64,000 nucleotides of DNA from Alistipes sp. ZOR0009. Lineage in GTDB: Bacteria > Bacteroidota > Bacteroidia > Bacteroidales > ZOR0009. Within the stretch, counting starts at the first letter, position 1, and the number at the start of each line of letters is the position of its first letter. This document shows, in pieces, positions 56,725 to 64,000 of the stretch. The notes below the pieces were generated by a model, which made no database searches, had not been told where the DNA came from, and was given only the letters and a program-made list of their open reading frames with translations. A program made the translations under genes and the position numbers. The stretch is from the NCBI RefSeq assembly GCF_000798815.1, contig NZ_JTLD01000031.1, positions 56,698-120,697 on the forward strand, in the 5' to 3' direction.

Positions 56725-57765
56725 TTAGCTGAAGCTGCGAGTTACCTTTGCAGCACTAAAAGAGCTCATGTTGTTTATCATGCAAACAGCCGATTCGATG
56801 ATAGGATAGGCTACCAGTGCACCAGTTCCTTCGCCAAGACGCATCTCTAGCTGAAGTAGTGGTTTCCCACCAAGAATATCTAGCATCTGCGAGTGAGCAC
56901 CTTCGTTGCTTTTATGGGAGAAGAGGCAGTAGTCGAGCACTTCGGGATGTAGCGCTGCGGCTGATAGCAGGGCTGCGGTGATGTTGAATCCATCCACTAC
57001 GATAACCATTCCCAGTTCGGCTGCACGTAGCATTCCTCCAGTGATCATAGCCATCTCGTAGCCACTAAAGTAGGCTATTAGGTCGAAGGCTGATCCATCT
57101 CCCTTGTAGTTTGTCTTGGCGCGGCTAAGCACATCAAGCTTGTGGCGTACTCCTTCGGAATTTAGTCCGCTGCCTGCACCAACTGTTTTTTCGAGAGGTT
57201 CGTTGTGTAGCATTGTCATAAGCATCGACGAGCAGGAGGTGTTGCCAATTCCCATCTCTCCAAAGCTGACAATGTTACAACCTTCGGCGTGTATTTCGTC
57301 TACCACCTCGGCGCCACGCTCTAGGGCAAGATGTAGCTCCTCGTGCGTCATGGCCGATTCGTGAAGGAAGTTGCGGGTTCCGCGGGCAATCTTCTTATGG
57401 ATAAGTTCTGGTATTTTTTCAAAGTCGTGATCTACTCCGGCATCGATAACCTTTAGTCCAATGCCATGCTGGCGGGCAAATACGCTTACGCCTGCGCCAC
57501 CTTCGATAAAGTTGTATACCATCTGCTTGGTAACCTCTTTTACGGTTGCGCTAACGCCTTCGTCGGCAATTCCGTGGTCGCCTGCAAATACAAGGTTGTA
57601 TGGCTTAGAGAGTGTTGGGGTTAATGTTTCCTGTATGATGCCAACTTTAAGAGCCGTTTCCTCTAGCAGGCCAAGCGAACCCTTTGGTTTGGTTAAGTCA
57701 TCTATTTTTGCCTGAATCTCGGCGGCTATGGTTTTGTCTGTGCGTTTAATTGAAAAGGTTTTCAT
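56725..57765 (-). CDS. cobT: nicotinate-nucleotide-dimethylbenzimidazole phosphoribosyltransferase
   Basis: 346 residues from MKTFSIKRTDK (an upstream in-frame extension runs over the spacer and is rejected). Activates the lower-ligand base to alpha-ribazole-5'-phosphate. LTKPKGSLGLLEE, FAGDHGIADEGVSA and GEMGIGNTSCSSML are the family blocks, and the catalytic Glu lies in the conserved C-terminal region RLGEGTGA. Forty-four bases after the adenosyltransferase gene. Confidence 0.95.
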   Translation of the reverse strand: MKTFSIKRTDKTIAAEIQAKIDDLTKPKGSLGLLEETALKVGIIQETLTPTLSKPYNLVFAGDHGIADEGVSATVKEVTKQMVYNFIEGGAGVSVFARQHGIGLKVIDAGVDHDFEKIPELIHKKIARGTRNFLHESAMTHEELHLALERGAEVVDEIHAEGCNIVSFGEMGIGNTSCSSMLMTMLHNEPLEKTVGAGSGLNSEGVRHKLDVLSRAKTNYKGDGSAFDLIAYFSGYEMAMITGGMLRAAELGMVIVVDGFNITAALLSAAALHPEVLDYCLFSHKSNEGAHSQMLDILGGKPLLQLEMRLGEGTGALVAYPIIESAVCMINNMSSFSAAKVTRSFS

Positions 57766-57809
57766 CCTAATGGGATTGTTTTTATCGTTAGATTTCTGGT
57801 TTATTTCTG

Positions 57810-58370
57810 CTACTTCTTCATTCGAAACGGCTTTACCCTTTCTTCTGGAAGATTTGCCAGGTGAACGTCGTATTTGGCGAGGGTGAAAAAGAGGTCGGAG
57901 AGACGGTTGATGAGCTGCGGAATCCAAGGTTCCAGCGCCTCATCCTGCACCAGCGGACTAAGATGCCTTTCTGCTCTACGTATTATCGTGCGGATGACGT
58001 GGCATAGCGCGCTAACCTCCGTTTGTCCGGGTAGTATAAAGTGGCGGCTTTCTCCCATCTCTGCTGTCATTTCTGTAATCCAAGCCTCGCAGGTTGCAGC
58101 GCCATCCTCCACCTTTGGCGAGTTGGACTCCTTTAGCGATTCGGGAGGAGTGGCAATGTGCGACATGGTGTGCATTAGCCCCATTTGTATGTGGTAAAGG
58201 CGCTCCTGCCAAGGATGGTCGAGCGCAATCTTGCAGCGAAGAAGGCCAATAAAGGAGTTTGCCTCGTCGATGGCTCCGTTGGCCTCTATACGAACGTGAT
58301 TTTTGGGTACTCGGATGCCACCAGCAAGCGAGGTGCGCCCCCGATCACCTCCACGGGTGAATATTGCCAT
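57810..58370 (-). CDS. cob(I)alamin adenosyltransferase, PduO type
   Basis: 186 residues; transfers adenosyl from ATP to the cobalt of a corrinoid. FTRGGDRGRTSLAGG at residues 4-18 is the ATP-binding N-terminal motif (family TGDxGTTSL), and CHVIRTIIRRAERHL holds the conserved Arg/Glu of the C-terminal helix. In the operon it would act on cobyrinate a,c-diamide or on salvaged cobinamide. Confidence 0.9.
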   Translation of the reverse strand: MAIFTRGGDRGRTSLAGGIRVPKNHVRIEANGAIDEANSFIGLLRCKIALDHPWQERLYHIQMGLMHTMSHIATPPESLKESNSPKVEDGAATCEAWITEMTAEMGESRHFILPGQTEVSALCHVIRTIIRRAERHLSPLVQDEALEPWIPQLINRLSDLFFTLAKYDVHLANLPEERVKPFRMKK

Positions 58371-58445
58371 TGTACAATTATTAGAGGGTTAAGAAGCGCG
58401 AAGGTTATTGCCTTACGGGCAAATACTTCGCATCCTTTTATTCTG

Positions 58446-58958
58446 TTACTTTACTTTTAGTGCGATGCCCGAAACCATTAGCACCACCTCATTGGCTTTA
58501 GATGCAATATGCTGGTTAAGCCATCCCTGCATGTCGGTAAACTTGCGCTGTACTTCGTTCTCTGCATGGCCACCCATACCAATTTCGTTGGTGATAAAGA
58601 TGAAGGTTGCGCTTTGTTGGGTAAGCTGCTCGAACTCCTTTTTTAGCTCCTCCAACGATTGGTCTATGTTGGAGTTGTTATCGAAAAAAAAGTTGGTTGC
58701 CCAAAGTGTAACACAGTCAATAACCACCACGCGGTTGGCTAAGGAGAGCGAGCCTAGGTGCTTTTCCTCTTCAATGTTGGTCCACATGGGGCCCCTATCG
58801 CTTTGATGGCGGAGTACGCGTTGGCGAAAATCCTCGTCCCAGATCCGCGAAGTTGCTACGTATACCGGGTTAGGAGAGAGCGAAAGCGCCAGCTCTTGAG
58901 CGTATCGGCTCTTACCCGATCGTTGGCCACCGGTAACCAGTATTATTTTGTTGTCCAT
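58446..58958 (-). CDS. cobU: bifunctional adenosylcobinamide kinase / guanylyltransferase
   Basis: 170 residues; phosphorylates adenosylcobinamide and then adds GMP. P-loop LVTGGQRSGKSRYAQ (residues 6-20), the segment RVLRHQSDRGPMWTNIEE with the guanylylated His, and FITNEIGMGGHAENE are all conserved. Its first 16 bases overlap the end of the upstream AAA-type ATPase gene. Confidence 0.94.
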   Translation of the reverse strand: MDNKIILVTGGQRSGKSRYAQELALSLSPNPVYVATSRIWDEDFRQRVLRHQSDRGPMWTNIEEEKHLGSLSLANRVVVIDCVTLWATNFFFDNNSNIDQSLEELKKEFEQLTQQSATFIFITNEIGMGGHAENEVQRKFTDMQGWLNQHIASKANEVVLMVSGIALKVK

Positions 58959-59518
58959 ACCTTTGATTTTGGGGTGTGCTGCTTAAAATAGAAGTCGATA
59001 ACGGTATTCATCACAAAGAACTTTCGCTCCTCTACCGATGTTTTGGGAATCATGGCTATTTGGTAGCCTAACTCCACGTAGGTTGCCAGCAGCAGGTTGT
59101 GGAGTTGCTGGCATTGCTCGAAGGTTTGCGGCCTTTCGGCATCGTTTACAAAAATATCCTCCCAAGGAGGCGCTACAAAAACCAGCTTGGCGTAGCTGCG
59201 TCCTGTCTTGTACAGCTCTTTGCTGGGCGTAATGCCACCAAATTGCAGGTAGGCAATAATATCGGGGATCGCCCTGTCAAAAAAGCAGAGTTCGGCATCG
59301 TGCGCCAGCTGCAGCTGCTCCTGCATTCGTAGGTAGCATTCGTTAGCAAAGGCCTGCAGGTTTTGCCAGGGGAGTAGGTCGGAGCCTACTTGATGAGACT
59401 TGGCAATTATCTCGCGCGATACCTCGTTGAAGCAGGGAAACCCCTCCTTCCGAAGCGACTCTATAAGCGTAGACTTGCCTGTGCCTGGGCCTCCGGTGAT
59501 TACAAATAGTCCGTTCAT
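58943..59518 (-). CDS. uncharacterised P-loop ATPase/kinase of the cobalamin operon
   Basis: 191 residues, an AAA_28-like P-loop protein with Walker A GGPGTGKST (residues 8-16), FNEVSREIIAKSHQ, and a DRAIPD segment (Walker B/lid region, near 82-87). The fold resembles small-molecule kinases such as the NadR kinase part. It overlaps cbiB by 4 bases and cobU by 16 bases, so it is translated with them. It has no defined role in cobalamin synthesis. A nucleoside or ribazole kinase in salvage is a guess based only on fold and position. Confidence 0.8.
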   Translation of the reverse strand: MNGLFVITGGPGTGKSTLIESLRKEGFPCFNEVSREIIAKSHQVGSDLLPWQNLQAFANECYLRMQEQLQLAHDAELCFFDRAIPDIIAYLQFGGITPSKELYKTGRSYAKLVFVAPPWEDIFVNDAERPQTFEQCQQLHNLLLATYVELGYQIAMIPKTSVEERKFFVMNTVIDFYFKQHTPKSKVWTTK

Positions 59519-60450
59519 CTAATGGTGATGTATATTAGGCAGATGAGGAGTACCACTGCAAGGGTAACCCTGTGGTTTACCGCTACAGCCTGCCTCATAT
59601 CTTGGGTGGTTAGCTCTTTTGGGATATCGCCAATGGTTGGTTTGTGGTGGAATACGCCTCCATAGAAGCTCCCTCCTCCAAACTGGCAGTTGAGGATACC
59701 CGCCAATGCCGCTTCGGGATATCCCGAGTTTGGACTTGTATGCTTCGATCCGTACTTGACAATAAACTTAAAGCTGCGCTGGCTCCACCACACGGTGGCC
59801 ATCAGCAGCGCGGTTATGCGTGCAGGAATAAAGTTGGCGATATCATCCAACCTTGCTGCCGCTCTTCCAAACAGAAGGAAACGCTCATTCTTATAACCCC
59901 ACATCGAGTCGAGCGTGTTTACCATCTTATAGGTCATTATTCCGGGGATGCCGAGCACGGCAAAGTAGAACAGAGGCGCAACCACGCCGTCGCTCAAATT
60001 TTCGGAGAGCGTCTCCAGCGCTGCTCGGCGTATTTGTTCGGGATCGAGATTGCTCGTGTCGCGTCCTACAATGCGCCCAACAGCCTTACGTCCCTGCTCC
60101 ACGCCTTTGTCTAGCTCGGTAAAAACGTTGCGTACTTCGGTAATCAGCGTTTTGTTGGCCAATCCAAAAAAAACGAATAGCGCAACGGTGGCAATCTGTA
60201 GCGTGTCGGGGATATGATCTACCACCTCCATAATGCTTCGGAAAAGAAGAAAGATGCCACCAACCAGAATGGCTACCGCCAACGCTCCTTTGGCAATCAG
60301 ATATTTTCCCTTGCGAAACGTCTTTTCGAAGTAGGATATCAGCTTCCCGTAGTAAACAATAGGGTGGGGCAGCCACATCGGATCGCCCAACGCTAAATCG
60401 AGAAGATAGCCCGCAATTAGGCCTGCTGCTGCTATTTGGTAGTTGTCCAT
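59515..60450 (-). CDS. cbiB: adenosylcobinamide-phosphate synthase
   Basis: A 311-residue membrane protein that attaches aminopropanol phosphate to adenosylcobyric acid. LDLALGDPMWLPHPIVYYGKL (residues ~17-37, shown here in the shortened form LALGDPMWLPHP), AVGRIVGRDTSNLD and SENLSDGVVAPLFYF are signature blocks. Overlaps the cobD-like gene by 19 bases upstream. Confidence 0.95.
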   Translation of the reverse strand: MDNYQIAAAGLIAGYLLDLALGDPMWLPHPIVYYGKLISYFEKTFRKGKYLIAKGALAVAILVGGIFLLFRSIMEVVDHIPDTLQIATVALFVFFGLANKTLITEVRNVFTELDKGVEQGRKAVGRIVGRDTSNLDPEQIRRAALETLSENLSDGVVAPLFYFAVLGIPGIMTYKMVNTLDSMWGYKNERFLLFGRAAARLDDIANFIPARITALLMATVWWSQRSFKFIVKYGSKHTSPNSGYPEAALAGILNCQFGGGSFYGGVFHHKPTIGDIPKELTTQDMRQAVAVNHRVTLAVVLLICLIYITIR

Positions 60451-61457
60451 TGTTGTATTGCTTTAACCAGCTTTGCATTGGCCGCCTCGTGCTGAGGTGC
60501 AATGCGAACGTAGGTGCTGTCTAAGCCGCGAAAGTTGGCGGCATCTCGGATCAGCAGCCCGTGTTTACTTACTAAGTACGCTTTTAGGTCCGACGAGGTG
60601 CCTCTGTGCAGCTTCATCAGGAAGTATGGGGTTTGTGAGGCAAGCGCCTCCATCTCTTCGATGGGCGCAAGCATCGAGCAGAGCTGCTGCTTTAGCCCCA
60701 TCCATCTATCCAGCGGTAGCTCGTAGCGGCTACGGTTCGATATAAAATGCTTGGCAACCTCTATGGCCAGCGTATTTACCGACCAAGGAATCTTTACCCG
60801 AAGCATTTGCTCTATATTCTGCGATGCCGATAGGCAGTATCCAACTCTAATACCCGGAATGGCAAAGCATTTGGTTAGGCTGCATATCACAATAAGGTTG
60901 TTGTGGGTAAGCACATCGGTGTGGCGCAGCAGCTCGTACGACGAAAAGCTGCCATACGACTGGTCGATTACAAATAGCACCTGTGGATGCTGCTCTACCA
61001 TCGATAGTATCTGCTGCCTATGGCGTATGCTACCCGTCGGATTGTTGGGGTTACACAGCCAAGCCATCTCAACCTCTGGCGCAATGGCGCCATCAAACTC
61101 GCCTTCGGTGCAAAACGAAAGCTTATGCTGATGCAGCTTGCATGCATCCTCGTACTCGCTAAAGGTGGGGGTAACCACCAGCGAGCGTTTTCCGCTCCAC
61201 GCCTGCGCTGCAAGGTAAATAGCCTCTATGGCGCCGTTGCTTACCAGCACATTATCTACGCGTACGCCATACTCCTGCGCCAACAGCCGTCTTAGGCTGG
61301 CTGCATCAGGCTCCGGATAGCTGGTAACGCTGCGCATCGCCGCCGCAACAAGCGGAGCTATATCTTTTGTATAGTCTTCGAACCAAACATTCGAGCTGAA
61401 GTTTCCCTCAATCTCTCGGCCATGTGCTGCTATGTCGTCTCCGTGCCCAAAAAGCAT
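60432..61457 (-). CDS. cobD: threonine-phosphate decarboxylase (PLP aminotransferase fold)
   Basis: 341 residues; makes (R)-1-amino-2-propanol phosphate from threonine phosphate for CbiB. MLFGHGDDIAAHG at the start is typical of CobD, NPNNPTGS binds the cofactor phosphate region, and ICSLTKCFAIPGIRVGY holds the Schiff-base lysine. Histidinol-phosphate aminotransferase has the same fold, but the overlap with cbiB argues for CobD. Confidence 0.92.
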   Translation of the reverse strand: MLFGHGDDIAAHGREIEGNFSSNVWFEDYTKDIAPLVAAAMRSVTSYPEPDAASLRRLLAQEYGVRVDNVLVSNGAIEAIYLAAQAWSGKRSLVVTPTFSEYEDACKLHQHKLSFCTEGEFDGAIAPEVEMAWLCNPNNPTGSIRHRQQILSMVEQHPQVLFVIDQSYGSFSSYELLRHTDVLTHNNLIVICSLTKCFAIPGIRVGYCLSASQNIEQMLRVKIPWSVNTLAIEVAKHFISNRSRYELPLDRWMGLKQQLCSMLAPIEEMEALASQTPYFLMKLHRGTSSDLKAYLVSKHGLLIRDAANFRGLDSTYVRIAPQHEAANAKLVKAIQQWTTTK

Positions 61458-61513
61458 TGCTATTTATTTTAATTTAGATGTGCGTACAGAGATTTGAGTA
61501 TTGCGATATTTTT

Positions 61514-61583
61514 CATATCTCATATCTCATATCTCATATCTCATATCTCATATCTCATATCTCATATCTCACATCTAATATCT
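61514..61583. repeat. heptanucleotide microsatellite (CATATCT)n at the 3' end of cobQ
   Basis: Eight perfect CATATCT units (61514-61569) followed by two degenerate ones (CACATCT, AATATCT). The cobQ stop codon (61555-61557 on the minus strand) lies inside the array, and the last ~8 residues of CobQ are encoded by it. The unit length is not a multiple of three. Confidence 0.95.
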
Positions 61584-63048
61584 CATACACCTTCTCCATG
61601 CTCACATGCTGGCGGATATGGGCCGCGAGCTTATTGTACTGCTCCTCCTTAAACTCGTTGTAGTCGAAGGTGCGCGTTTCCAGCTGCGATAGGTAGGGCG
61701 TTAGCAGATGGTCTATCACCACCGCATTGTCGAGTATACCATGAATGTAGGTTCCAAAGCAGCGATTATCTACCTGTACGCCATCGGTGCTGCCATCGGC
61801 AAGGATGTTTAGCGTCGAGGCGTTGCTGGCGGTAATCTCCGTTTCGCCCATATGTATCTCGTACCCCTTGCATTCGGCCTTACCACCTCCAAAGGTAAAG
61901 GTAACCTGCTTGGTAACCTTTTCGCCCTGCATGGTAGTGCGTACCGGTAGCAGCCCTAGGCCAGGTAGCGCATCAATCTTGCCCTCTACATGGTGCGGAT
62001 CGCAAACCTCCATACCCAGCATCTGGTAGCCCCCGCAGATACCAACAACCGTTTTCCCATCGCGGTACGCCCTGATGATGGCAGATGCCACACCGTTCTT
62101 ACGCAGCTCGTACAGGTCTGCCAGCGTCGATTTTGTTCCGGGGATGATGATGATATCCGCCTTGGCGATTTCTTCTACGTTGTTGGAGTAGAACAGGTGT
62201 ACCCGCTCATCGCGCTCCAGCACGTCGAAATCGGTAAAGTTGGACATGTGCCGAAGCAGCACCACCACCACGTTTACCTTTCCGTCTATGGCCGAACGGC
62301 TTTTCAGATCCAGCATCACCGAATCCTCGGCCTCAATATGGATATCCTTAAAGTAGGGAATAACGCCCAGAACGGGAACCCTACAAAGCTCCTCAATAAT
62401 CTTTACCCCATCGGTAAAGAGGGAGATATCTCCCCTAAACTTGTTGATGATAATACCCTTTACCAGCTTGCGCTCCTCCTCGCTAAGCAGCATCATGGTG
62501 CCGTACACCGAGGCAATAACCCCGCCACGATCAATATCGGCCACCAGAATAACCGCCGCCTTGGCGTACTGCGCCATCGGCATGTTTACCAAGTCGCGCG
62601 AGCGCAGGTTCACCTCGGCAATGCTGCCGGCTCCCTCTATCACAATCGGGTTAAACTCCGCTCGGAGCCTGTCGAATGCCGCATGCACCTCCTTACGAAG
62701 CCTGTCGCGGTCGGTACCGTTAAAGTAGTCGGCTGCGCTTTTGTTGCCCGCCACCTTACCGTTAAGCACCACCTGGCAAACCCTATCGGAGGTAGGCTTA
62801 AGCAGAATTGGATTCATGTCGGTGCTGCAGGGGATGCCTGCCGCCTCGGCCTGAACCGCCTGCGCGCGGCCAATCTCCAATCCATCGGGTGTTGCGTACG
62901 AGTTTAGCGCCATGTTTTGCGCCTTAAAAGGGGCCGGACGGTAGCCATCCTGCAAAAATATACGGCAAAAGGCTGCCGCTACCACGCTCTTACCAACATC
63001 GCTACCGGTGCCAGCAAACATTATCGGACAAAGGGTATGCTTACTCAT
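61555..63048 (-). CDS. cobQ: cobyric acid synthase
   Basis: 497 residues from MSKHTLCP (a GTG five codons upstream is an alternative); amidates positions b, d, e and g of adenosylcobyrinate a,c-diamide. The N-terminal ATPase has IMFAGTGSDVGKSVVAAAF and FKAQNMALNSY. The amidotransferase domain has Cys in VGICGGYQMLG and His residues in GYEIHMGET and FGTYIHGILD. It is the first gene after the riboswitch. The C-terminus runs into a heptanucleotide repeat. Confidence 0.96.
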   Translation of the reverse strand: MSKHTLCPIMFAGTGSDVGKSVVAAAFCRIFLQDGYRPAPFKAQNMALNSYATPDGLEIGRAQAVQAEAAGIPCSTDMNPILLKPTSDRVCQVVLNGKVAGNKSAADYFNGTDRDRLRKEVHAAFDRLRAEFNPIVIEGAGSIAEVNLRSRDLVNMPMAQYAKAAVILVADIDRGGVIASVYGTMMLLSEEERKLVKGIIINKFRGDISLFTDGVKIIEELCRVPVLGVIPYFKDIHIEAEDSVMLDLKSRSAIDGKVNVVVVLLRHMSNFTDFDVLERDERVHLFYSNNVEEIAKADIIIIPGTKSTLADLYELRKNGVASAIIRAYRDGKTVVGICGGYQMLGMEVCDPHHVEGKIDALPGLGLLPVRTTMQGEKVTKQVTFTFGGGKAECKGYEIHMGETEITASNASTLNILADGSTDGVQVDNRCFGTYIHGILDNAVVIDHLLTPYLSQLETRTFDYNEFKEEQYNKLAAHIRQHVSMEKVYEILDVRYEI

Positions 63049-63172
63049 TCTCTTTCGAATCACGTTGTCGTGTTACCGCTCGCGATATAGTGGGGTAGGA
63101 TTAATCCAGAGCTTAAAGAGAATCTTAAGAATCTGTATCGACCCGCTCTATTCCCGGAGCGTTACTGCTAAC

Positions 63173-63333
63173 AGATACTGGCAGGTCTTCTGGCTCGCTC
63201 CCGTTTTGAAACCTTCCCAACCATACGGCCAGTGGTTACACTTCAAAACGCCTTGTGGAACTTACAGCTGCGGGTACAGCTCCGAAATTGCATCGGATTC
63301 CCTTTTATCCTGCTAGGCAGGAACCAATTATCG
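63173..63333 (-). ncRNA. cobalamin (B12) riboswitch
   Basis: Read on the minus strand the 5' part has GGTTCCTGCC, AAAAGGGAAT and GAGCTGTACCCGCAGCTGTA. The core follows with CCACTGGCC, TTGGGAAGG, GAGCGAGCCAGAAGACCTGCC (given in part; GACCTGCC closes the core at 63180-63187). These are the B12-box elements in the correct order. GATA and TATC at the ends form P1. It precedes cobQ by about 125 bases and likely represses the ten-gene operon when adenosylcobalamin is plentiful. The expression platform was not resolved. Confidence 0.93.
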
Positions 63334-63337
63334 GGCA

Positions 63338-63345
63338 CAAATCTA
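63338..63345 (-). promoter_or_regulatory. -7 box of the cobalamin operon promoter
   Basis: TAGATTTG on the minus strand matches TAnnTTTG exactly. It places the transcription start at about 63330, the first base of the riboswitch fold. The -33 box is not clear. Confidence 0.55.
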
Positions 63346-64000
63346 GCAATAATATTTACAAGGACGAATGTTTTACAGCTGGTTAAAAACCCGTGGCGCA
63401 ACCACACATCCAACGGCGAAAATCGATGTTTGAGCAACGCTCGGTAGGCAGCTCATTACAAAAAGAGTAAGCTATAATCGTTCTGCTATCTTGCCTCCAA
63501 ACTTTAAGCACCCATAAGCCAACGGTGCGAGCTAATTTCCGCCCTGTTTTTTGTGCTATTTTTTTGCGCCAAAAAAGTAGCAGGAAGAAAATAGTAGCAT
63601 ACAGATATTCCTACCAACAGCTGCGCTTTGCTTTTTTGCTACTTTTGGATGGCGGGCTACCGACCACTACTTAGCAAAGTCGTAGTCTTAGACTTCGACC
63701 TAGCCTCGTGTGCTGATGTAGACTATGGCGAGCGGAAAGGAAACATTGGTGTATAAAAGGCTGCTAACCTAAATATTATTCCTTATTCATCATTTCTTTT
63801 CAAGGATGAAAAGAAACAAAGCAAAGAAAAATCCTGTCGAGGCTTAACTCGCAGGCTGCGGCGTAGAGCCAATTCTACCAAAAAAACTTAGCACGCGCAC
63901 CAATGGGATTCATATTGCGTTAGGTTGTGGTTGCTCCGCCCGCTTCAAACAAAACCCTCGACGGGGATGGTGTGGCTTCGCCACCTTCTTTACGGATAGG
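63346..64000. other. non-coding edge region rich in inverted repeats
   Basis: No gene longer than about 70 codons is credible. Seen: a 13-bp hairpin TGCTATTTTTTTG/CAAAAAAGTAGCA at 63554-63582 (one wobble); TGCTACTTTTGG near 63637-63648, complementary to its right arm; TTTCTTTTC/GAAAAGAAA at 63793-63816; CCTGTCGAGG near 63833 facing CCCTCGACGGGG near 63955; and GTGGC/GCCAC near 63970-63983. The stretch looks like a repeated extragenic element, but a single window cannot show copy number. Confidence 0.5.

Noticed and set aside
61478..61663. Plus-strand 61-codon frame SYLISHI repeats
   Set aside because: It is the antisense translation of the heptanucleotide microsatellite and the cobQ end.
63048..63063. 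GTG start five codons upstream for cobQ
   Set aside because: The ATG at 63048 begins at the usual family N-terminus; the extension is basic and not typical. It remains a minor alternative.

Overview
The window comes from a chromosome of the phylum Bacteroidota, most likely order Bacteroidales. Evidence for this: several promoters match the Bacteroides-type TTTG / TAnnTTTG pattern; there is a TonB-dependent receptor paired with a DUF4249 lipoprotein; the str, S10, spc and alpha ribosomal clusters are fused into one run that lacks tuf and adk; and GH92, GH31 and six-hairpin glycosidases with signal peptides are abundant. No rRNA, tRNA, CRISPR array, prophage or transposase gene was recognised.

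Layout. 1-2 kb: NAD salvage (pncA-like, pncB), then a 21-bp repeat array. 2.7-4.2 kb (minus): a UbiA prenyltransferase and a KdsC-type phosphatase. 4.4-10 kb: a small outer-membrane barrel, a TonB receptor with DUF4249 lipoprotein, and a K+/H+ antiporter. 10-14.7 kb: a NahK-like sugar kinase divergent from a secreted GH31 enzyme of the alpha-N-acetylgalactosaminidase type, followed by a 567-bp higher-order repeat (105-bp units made of 21-bp subunits). 15.4-19.2 kb: an ABC exporter divergent from a LytS/LytTR two-component system, with four LytTR-like boxes between them. 19.2-30 kb: a mannose-glycan locus (GntR regulator, MFS sugar transporter, GH92 with an altered catalytic acid, a six-hairpin glycosidase, mannose-6-phosphate isomerase, and a second large six-hairpin glycosidase). 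30.4-49.7 kb: 33 translation, secretion and transcription genes from rpsL to rplQ, then enolase. 50-53.8 kb: an unknown protein, a C69 dipeptidase and a papain-like lipoprotein. 53.9-63.3 kb (minus): a ten-gene cobalamin operon behind a cobalamin riboswitch. 63.35-64 kb: non-coding DNA rich in inverted repeats.

How the genes work together. The cobalamin genes cover every step from cobyrinate to adenosylcobalamin (CbiA, adenosyltransferase, CobQ, CobD, CbiB, CobU, CobT, CobS, CobC), plus one uncharacterised P-loop ATPase overlapping both neighbours. The mannose operon appears to be controlled by its own GntR protein through a palindrome lying inside the promoter spacer. It combines glycan trimming, uptake and isomerisation of mannose-6-phosphate. 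The GH31 and NahK-like pair could free and phosphorylate GalNAc from mucin-like glycans.

The least explained elements are the two 21-bp-period arrays, both in gaps between convergent genes; the Glu-to-Gln change in GH92; the P-loop ATPase in the cobalamin operon; and the palindrome-rich right edge. All family assignments were made by reading the sequence, without database searches.
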